Positions 7,463 to 11,596 of a stretch of DNA of 11,596 nucleotides are shown here, in pieces. A program made the translations under genes and the position numbers. The DNA is taken from positions 1-11,596 of the forward strand of contig CAMLET010000048.1 in NCBI GenBank assembly GCA_946479125.1, given 5' to 3'. The stretch comes from an uncultured Flavobacteriales bacterium (GTDB taxonomy: Bacteria > Bacteroidota > Bacteroidia > Flavobacteriales > Crocinitomicaceae). The notes below the pieces were generated by a model that did no database searches, was not told where the DNA came from, and saw only the letters and a program-made list of their open reading frames with translations. Every line of letters begins with the position of its first letter. Positions within the stretch are counted from its first letter, which is position 1.

Positions 7463-9595
7463 TTATTCGTTATTATCAATAACGTATTGAAGTACTTTCT
7501 GAATCAAGTGTACTCTATCTTTTCCACGCACATTGTGTTCGTGCATTGGATAAGGAAAGAAATCCATTTGGATTCCAAGATCAATAAACTTCTTTACCAA
7601 AGCGTAATTGTGTTGTGGAACTACCGTTGGGTCTACAGTTCCGTGAATAAGCAATAATTTTCCTTTCAACTGATTTGCATAAGTAAACAACGAAGAATTT
7701 TCGTATCCTTTTGCATTTTCTTCAGGTCTGTCCATGTAACGCTCACCGTACATTACTTCATAGTATTTCCAATCTGTAACCGGGCCACCTGCAACACCAA
7801 CGTTAAACGTTCCGGCTTGACGAAGCATTAAAGATGTAGTCATAAATCCACCAAACGACCAACCATGAACCGCTAAGCGATTTCCATCAACATACGGCAA
7901 TGATTTTAGATATTCCACTCCAGACATTTGGTCTTCTATTTCCACTGTTCCCAACTGACGGTGAATTTGCTGCTCAAATGCTTTTCCGCGTTCTCCTGAA
8001 CCACGATTATCAACCGTGAAAACCAAATATCCTTGTTCAGCCATCCAGTACATCCAAAGATTCGCTCCGTCTAACCAAGAATTCGTAATCATTTGTGCAT
8101 GCGGTCCACCATAAACGTAAACCATAACAGGATACTTCTTGTTCGGATCGAAGTTACTTGGCTTGATCAGACGTGTGTAAAGTGTAGTTCCGTCTTTTGC
8201 CGTAATTTGACCAATGTCAGCTGTTCCAATTGAATACTCAGCCAGTTTGTTTTTAGAAGTTTTGAGGTTGCGAACAATCTTTCCGTTAATACTCTTCAAC
8301 TCTGATTTACCGATAACAGTATGTGATGAATACTGATCAATGAAATGCGTAGCAGTCGAATTGATGGAAATTGAATGCGTACCTTCTTCAAGTGTTAAGC
8401 AACGTTGTACTCCTTTTAAGTCAACAGAGTAATACAATGTATTTAACGGACTCGTTCCTGTCGCAGCAAAAACGATTTCTTTTCCGCCTTTAATTGAAGT
8501 CAAAATTTCTTTTGTTACAAATTTGTTTGAAGTCAATTTCTTGATCAGATTTCCTTGAATATCGTAGTAATACAAGTTGTTAAATCCATCCGTTTCTGAA
8601 ATCCAAACAAAGTTATTAGATGTTGCAGAAGGGAAAAACGCAGCATGTTCCGGCTCTACCCATTTTGAATCGCTTTCGTGAACCAAGGTCTTGATCTTAG
8701 CTCCAGAAACGGCATCGTATAAATTCAACCACATTTCATTTTGATCGCGATTCACTTCTGCAACCAGAACGTATTTTTCATCAGGTGTCCATGAAACATT
8801 TGTCAAATAGCTATCCGAACCACTTTCAGGTGAAATCCATGCTGTTTTTGAAGTAGAAATATTGTAAACTCCTACTTTTGGCTTTTCAGAACCTTGTCCA
8901 GCCATTGGATATTTGATCTCCATCAACTCGGCTGGAGTTTTTGTAATGTCTTCCAAAGGATACATTTTTACATTCGTCTCATCTTTTTGATAGAATGCTA
9001 CAAGGTTTCCTTTCGGCGAAAAGAAAATTCCGTTAGTGATTCCGAATTCCTGACGCGCAATTGACTGCCCTGAAACAATATTCTTGTCTTCATTAGAAGC
9101 AACAATTCGTTTTTCGTCACTCGCGGTATTCAAAAACAGATTGTTCTCCATTGTGTAAGCAAAATGCCCACTTGCCTCATTGAAAACACCATTCGCCGCC
9201 CCAGCAGGAGCTGTATTCAGAAGCTTTCCTTTTTTTGTTGTTGTATTGAACAAATAGTATTTTTCACCATCTGTAACAAACATTTCTTCTGCATTCTTCC
9301 ATGAATAACCATAGAAACTTCCCAATTCAGCAGAAAGTGCGGTATTTACATCCTGTATTTTCAAAAACACTTCTTCAGTGTTCTTCTTCACACTCACTTT
9401 TGTAAGTGACAGCCCATTCTCAGAGATATAAACGTAAACATCAGTTCCCGGGATCCAGGAAACACCATCCAATGCTTCTGGTCGGAAATTACGGTATTGC
9501 TGCAATACAGATTCTGACAATGTCAAGGTTTTCTTTTGAGCAAACGCAGCTCCAAAAATGAAAAAAACCGAAACTAAAAGTGTAACATGTTTCAT
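7463..9595 (-). CDS. S9B prolyl exopeptidase, PTP-A/DPP4 type, exported
   Basis: The 710-residue protein has a signal peptide (MKHVTLLVSVFFIFGAAFA, cut before QKKTL), a DPPIV N-terminal beta-propeller (about 40-470) and a C-terminal alpha/beta-hydrolase domain (about 490-710). The catalytic triad is visible: Ser580 in HGWSFGG, Asp655 in GTVDPT, His687 in PMHEHNVRG. Members cut dipeptides or tripeptides after proline from peptide N-termini in the periplasm, feeding amino acids to the cell. The N-terminus-binding acid is a single Glu183 (RQEFGI), not the EE pair of classical DPP4, and Glu613 lies 33 residues after the Ser. That pattern matches what I recall for Porphyromonas prolyl tripeptidyl peptidase (Glu205, Glu636, Ser603), so PTP-A-like specificity is favoured but unproven. 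Start ATG overlaps the upstream stop as TAATG, implying coupled translation with the DUF2461 gene. Confidence 0.92.
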   Translation of the reverse strand: MKHVTLLVSVFFIFGAAFAQKKTLTLSESVLQQYRNFRPEALDGVSWIPGTDVYVYISENGLSLTKVSVKKNTEEVFLKIQDVNTALSAELGSFYGYSWKNAEEMFVTDGEKYYLFNTTTKKGKLLNTAPAGAANGVFNEASGHFAYTMENNLFLNTASDEKRIVASNEDKNIVSGQSIARQEFGITNGIFFSPKGNLVAFYQKDETNVKMYPLEDITKTPAELMEIKYPMAGQGSEKPKVGVYNISTSKTAWISPESGSDSYLTNVSWTPDEKYVLVAEVNRDQNEMWLNLYDAVSGAKIKTLVHESDSKWVEPEHAAFFPSATSNNFVWISETDGFNNLYYYDIQGNLIKKLTSNKFVTKEILTSIKGGKEIVFAATGTSPLNTLYYSVDLKGVQRCLTLEEGTHSISINSTATHFIDQYSSHTVIGKSELKSINGKIVRNLKTSKNKLAEYSIGTADIGQITAKDGTTLYTRLIKPSNFDPNKKYPVMVYVYGGPHAQMITNSWLDGANLWMYWMAEQGYLVFTVDNRGSGERGKAFEQQIHRQLGTVEIEDQMSGVEYLKSLPYVDGNRLAVHGWSFGGFMTTSLMLRQAGTFNVGVAGGPVTDWKYYEVMYGERYMDRPEENAKGYENSSLFTYANQLKGKLLLIHGTVDPTVVPQHNYALVKKFIDLGIQMDFFPYPMHEHNVRGKDRVHLIQKVLQYVIDNNE

Positions 9596-10269
9596 TACTT
9601 TCTTTCTATGAATTGATTAAAAAATTGCTCTAGCGGCGCAATGGCTTTGTAGCAGTGCATGAGCGTATCGATAATGTTATCCGAAGTGATCAAACTTGCT
9701 GGAAATTCGGTTAACACATAAAATTGCTTGTTGTAGATCAAGGGTTGTTGTGCCGCTGCTTCTTTCAGCTCAGCAGGCAATACCTTGTTTTTGTCGCCTT
9801 TGATCTCACCAAAAGTTTCTACAAACGTTTTAGACGAAATTACTTTTTCAAAAGCATTCAGATTTTCGGCAATCCCTTCCCGAAGCAACAATAGACGTTC
9901 TTTATCTATTTCATAAATTCCACCATAAACACGAACAGCTTCGGGTGTCAATTCGAAATAAATACCGTGTATAGAATCCGATTTTCTTCCATTTGGAGAA
10001 ATTACGGCCGACATGTATAGCTTATACGGTGTTTTATCTTTTGAAAATCGAATATCTCTATTGATTCTGAAGATGCATTCAGAGGCGGTCAAATCCTTAT
10101 AACGCGAATCTGTTTTCGCTACTTCAGCAATGACTTTGGTTACAAATTCTGCAAATGGTTTCTTTACAAAATCTTCGTAACGCTTTCTGTTTTCGTCGAA
10201 CCAATCTTTGTTATTGTTCGCCGCCAACTCCATAAAGAACTTTAAATAGTCATTCTTAAAATGCGCCAT
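9595..10269 (-). CDS. DUF2461 (TIGR02453) family protein of unknown function
   Basis: The 224-residue length, the N-terminal NNNKDWFDENRKRYEDF (about 18-34) and the FRINRDIRFSKDKTPYK block (about 67-83) are the hallmarks of this widespread bacterial and fungal family. Its biochemical function is not known; no signal peptide or membrane segment is visible, so it should be cytosolic. The start at 10269 agrees with the family, which usually begins about 15-20 residues before the WFDENR motif. It is the first gene of a two-gene unit with the S9B peptidase: its TAA and the peptidase ATG share one base. A -7 box lies only four bases before its ATG, hinting at a leaderless transcript. A functional link to the peptidase is suggested only by the overlap. 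Confidence 0.93.
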   Translation of the reverse strand: MAHFKNDYLKFFMELAANNNKDWFDENRKRYEDFVKKPFAEFVTKVIAEVAKTDSRYKDLTASECIFRINRDIRFSKDKTPYKLYMSAVISPNGRKSDSIHGIYFELTPEAVRVYGGIYEIDKERLLLLREGIAENLNAFEKVISSKTFVETFGEIKGDKNKVLPAELKEAAAQQPLIYNKQFYVLTEFPASLITSDNIIDTLMHCYKAIAPLEQFFNQFIERK

Positions 10270-10273
10270 GAGC

Positions 10274-10281
10274 CAAAGATA
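10274..10281 (-). promoter_or_regulatory. -7 promoter box of the DUF2461-peptidase unit
   Basis: TATCTTTG on the minus strand is a perfect TAnnTTTG match and is identical to the box before the E1 gene. Only GCTC separates it from the ATG at 10269, so transcription would begin at or almost at the start codon. No good TTG is found at the usual -33 distance, so read-through from the upstream gene, 51 bases away, remains possible. Confidence 0.45.
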
Positions 10282-10320
10282 GCACGTCTAAACAATCCGA
10301 ACTTGTTTTTCTATGGAAAT

Positions 10321-11595
10321 TTAGTTCACAGGCAACGGAGCACGAACAAAACCAACACCAACTTCATAGGTCAGAAATGCATTCCCAGATTGAACAATTA
10401 CAAAACGCTGTCCAACAACATAAACGTTATCATAGATTGCTGGAACAATGGTCTGACCATAATAGAATGCTGCTCCTTTTTTACGAGGTAATGGAACCTG
10501 TTTTTCAACGCCTAATTGCCAAGGTGACACATTTTCTGTTTCCATACCTGATATCAGAAGTTCTTTTTTTGCAGTTTTCAACTGTATAACTGTGTCTGAA
10601 AGCTCAACAAAAAGTACTCCATCAAGCTCTTCTACAGATTTGAATTTATTGTTTTCGTAAAGTCTGTTCCCAAACTCGTCCAGTACCACAAAAGCTTTTT
10701 TGTTATTGAAAATAGTATAACTGCCTTTCTCGCGTTTGGAAGTCAATTTTTCATTTTTATTTAATCGTAAATTTCCCTTTGAATCATAAACCACATGGTA
10801 TTCTTTAATTTTGCTAAAGAGCAAATGGTTGCTTTCTTCAGGTTTTACATTGAAGTGCAGGGTTGCCTTTTCGGAAGGTAAACGATAGTCAAAACTTTTT
10901 TCAGTTTTATTCATCAACCATCCGTTCAACGTGATTATTTCACCTTCGAACAAAGCGGTTAGGAAACTACCTGTTGGAGAATAAATATTGCGTTCATCAG
11001 TTCGTTCAACTAACCAATGATTCCCCAGAACCGAACTCAATTTTCCAGTGGGAACAACATTTAACTTTTTAAAGGTGCTGGAATACCAGTAAATGGAATC
11101 TGAAGTTTGGATCAACATCGATCGGTCTTCACATCGTATCACATTCCCAAGAGGGAGTTCATGTAAAACTTTCCCGTCCCTGTCGACAATCAAGGCTTTC
11201 GATTCTCCGGAAATGTAAAAAAGTCCATCATTTATCGGCTCAGCATTTCCTTGTGAAGAAAACAGTACGTTTCCACCTGTTTCTTCAATTCTGAAACTGT
11301 CATTCTCTCTCACCAAAATTCGATCATAAACAAAGGTCTTGTTCCAGTTTAAGGAATCATCGGGATCGAAAACATATGTCAAATCAGAAGGATGAGAAAA
11401 ACCAAAATGAGGTTGAATACTTTCTGTTATTGCAAATTCATCCTCGCTGATTCTTGCATTACTGTAGCTCTTGTTTACCGCAGAATCTCTGCTATAATCG
11501 AACCAATACAGGGTATCGTTGTTGAACTTTTTAGCTGTAAAGATTCTTCTCTCAAAGTTCCAAAATCCGGATAAAAAAGAAAACTCATCATACTG
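10321..11595 (-). CDS. Unrecognised beta-rich protein with weak WG-repeat-like segments (5' partial)
   Basis: I do not recognise this protein. The frame is open from the TAA at 10321-10323 to the right edge, giving 424 visible residues; the TTG at 11382 that would give a 353-residue product is internal, because sequence of the same character continues upstream without a stop. The protein is rich in short beta-strand-like units, many ending in a turn with G and D/N (for example VDRDGKVLHELP, YDSKGNLRLNKN, LDEFGNRLYENN). The last part, AAFYYGQTIVPAIYDNVYVV followed by GQRFVIVQSGNAFLTYEV, resembles degenerate WG repeats, with a second such unit at DEFGNRLYENNKFKSVEELD. A WG-repeat or propeller-like fold is therefore a reasonable but weak inference; no enzyme motif is seen and the N-terminus (any signal peptide) is missing. 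It lies 51 bases upstream of the DUF2461 gene on the same strand. Confidence 0.8.
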   Translation of the reverse strand, partial: QYDEFSFLSGFWNFERRIFTAKKFNNDTLYWFDYSRDSAVNKSYSNARISEDEFAITESIQPHFGFSHPSDLTYVFDPDDSLNWNKTFVYDRILVRENDSFRIEETGGNVLFSSQGNAEPINDGLFYISGESKALIVDRDGKVLHELPLGNVIRCEDRSMLIQTSDSIYWYSSTFKKLNVVPTGKLSSVLGNHWLVERTDERNIYSPTGSFLTALFEGEIITLNGWLMNKTEKSFDYRLPSEKATLHFNVKPEESNHLLFSKIKEYHVVYDSKGNLRLNKNEKLTSKREKGSYTIFNNKKAFVVLDEFGNRLYENNKFKSVEELDGVLFVELSDTVIQLKTAKKELLISGMETENVSPWQLGVEKQVPLPRKKGAAFYYGQTIVPAIYDNVYVVGQRFVIVQSGNAFLTYEVGVGFVRAPLPVN

Positions 11596-11596
11596 A

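Noticed and set aside
11380..11382. TTG at 11382 as the start of the last minus-strand gene
   Set aside because: The frame continues without a stop to 11595 and no ATG occurs in the added part, so the gene is truncated by the window rather than short.
1..11596. CRISPR array, tRNA, rRNA, transposase, phage or secretion-immunity cluster
   Set aside because: No regularly spaced repeats, cloverleaf-like segments or corresponding proteins were seen on either strand.

Overview
The window looks like ordinary chromosomal DNA from a member of the Bacteroidota, most likely Flavobacteriales (a Fluviicola/Crocinitomicaceae-like organism is a guess, not a demonstration). The grounds are AT-rich coding sequence, a large surface protein of the type IX secretion era (PorU2-type tail), a fused alpha/beta 2-oxoacid dehydrogenase E1, an S9B dipeptidyl/tripeptidyl peptidase with a lipid-free signal peptide, and several sites matching the Bacteroidota sigma-A -7 box TAnnTTTG.

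Layout. One plus-strand gene enters from the left edge (2-2659) and is the C-terminal part of a very large C25/PorU2-like protein. It converges on a minus-strand GAF-SpoIIE phosphatase (2746-3981), and the 86 bases between them hold two hairpins, one extremely GC-rich and one a dispersed-repeat-like bidirectional terminator. The rest is all on the minus strand. Reading in the direction of transcription from the right edge: an unrecognised protein truncated by the window (10321-11595), a DUF2461 protein (9595-10269), a PTP-A/DPP4-like exopeptidase (7463-9595, TAATG overlap with DUF2461), a stand-alone XRE-Fic fusion with its own promoter and a palindrome on it (6324-7367), a fused 2-oxoacid dehydrogenase E1 (4151-6232), a 59-base structured segment flanked by an 8-base direct repeat, and finally the phosphatase.

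How the genes relate. DUF2461 and the peptidase are almost certainly co-transcribed and translationally coupled. The other minus-strand genes are separated by clear terminators (a UUCG-capped one before fic, an 11-bp-stem one after fic), so they look like independent single-gene units: catabolic/lipid-precursor metabolism (E1), signalling (PP2C phosphatase), AMPylation-type regulation (Fic), peptide uptake nutrition (S9B peptidase). I see no CRISPR array, tRNA, rRNA, transposase, phage gene or toxin-immunity cluster. No stretch longer than 300 bases lacks a gene. I do not see a convincing wholly new system; the items most worth checking are the Fic autoregulation site, the peptidase specificity residues, the apparent leaderless DUF2461 gene and the two intergenic structured elements.
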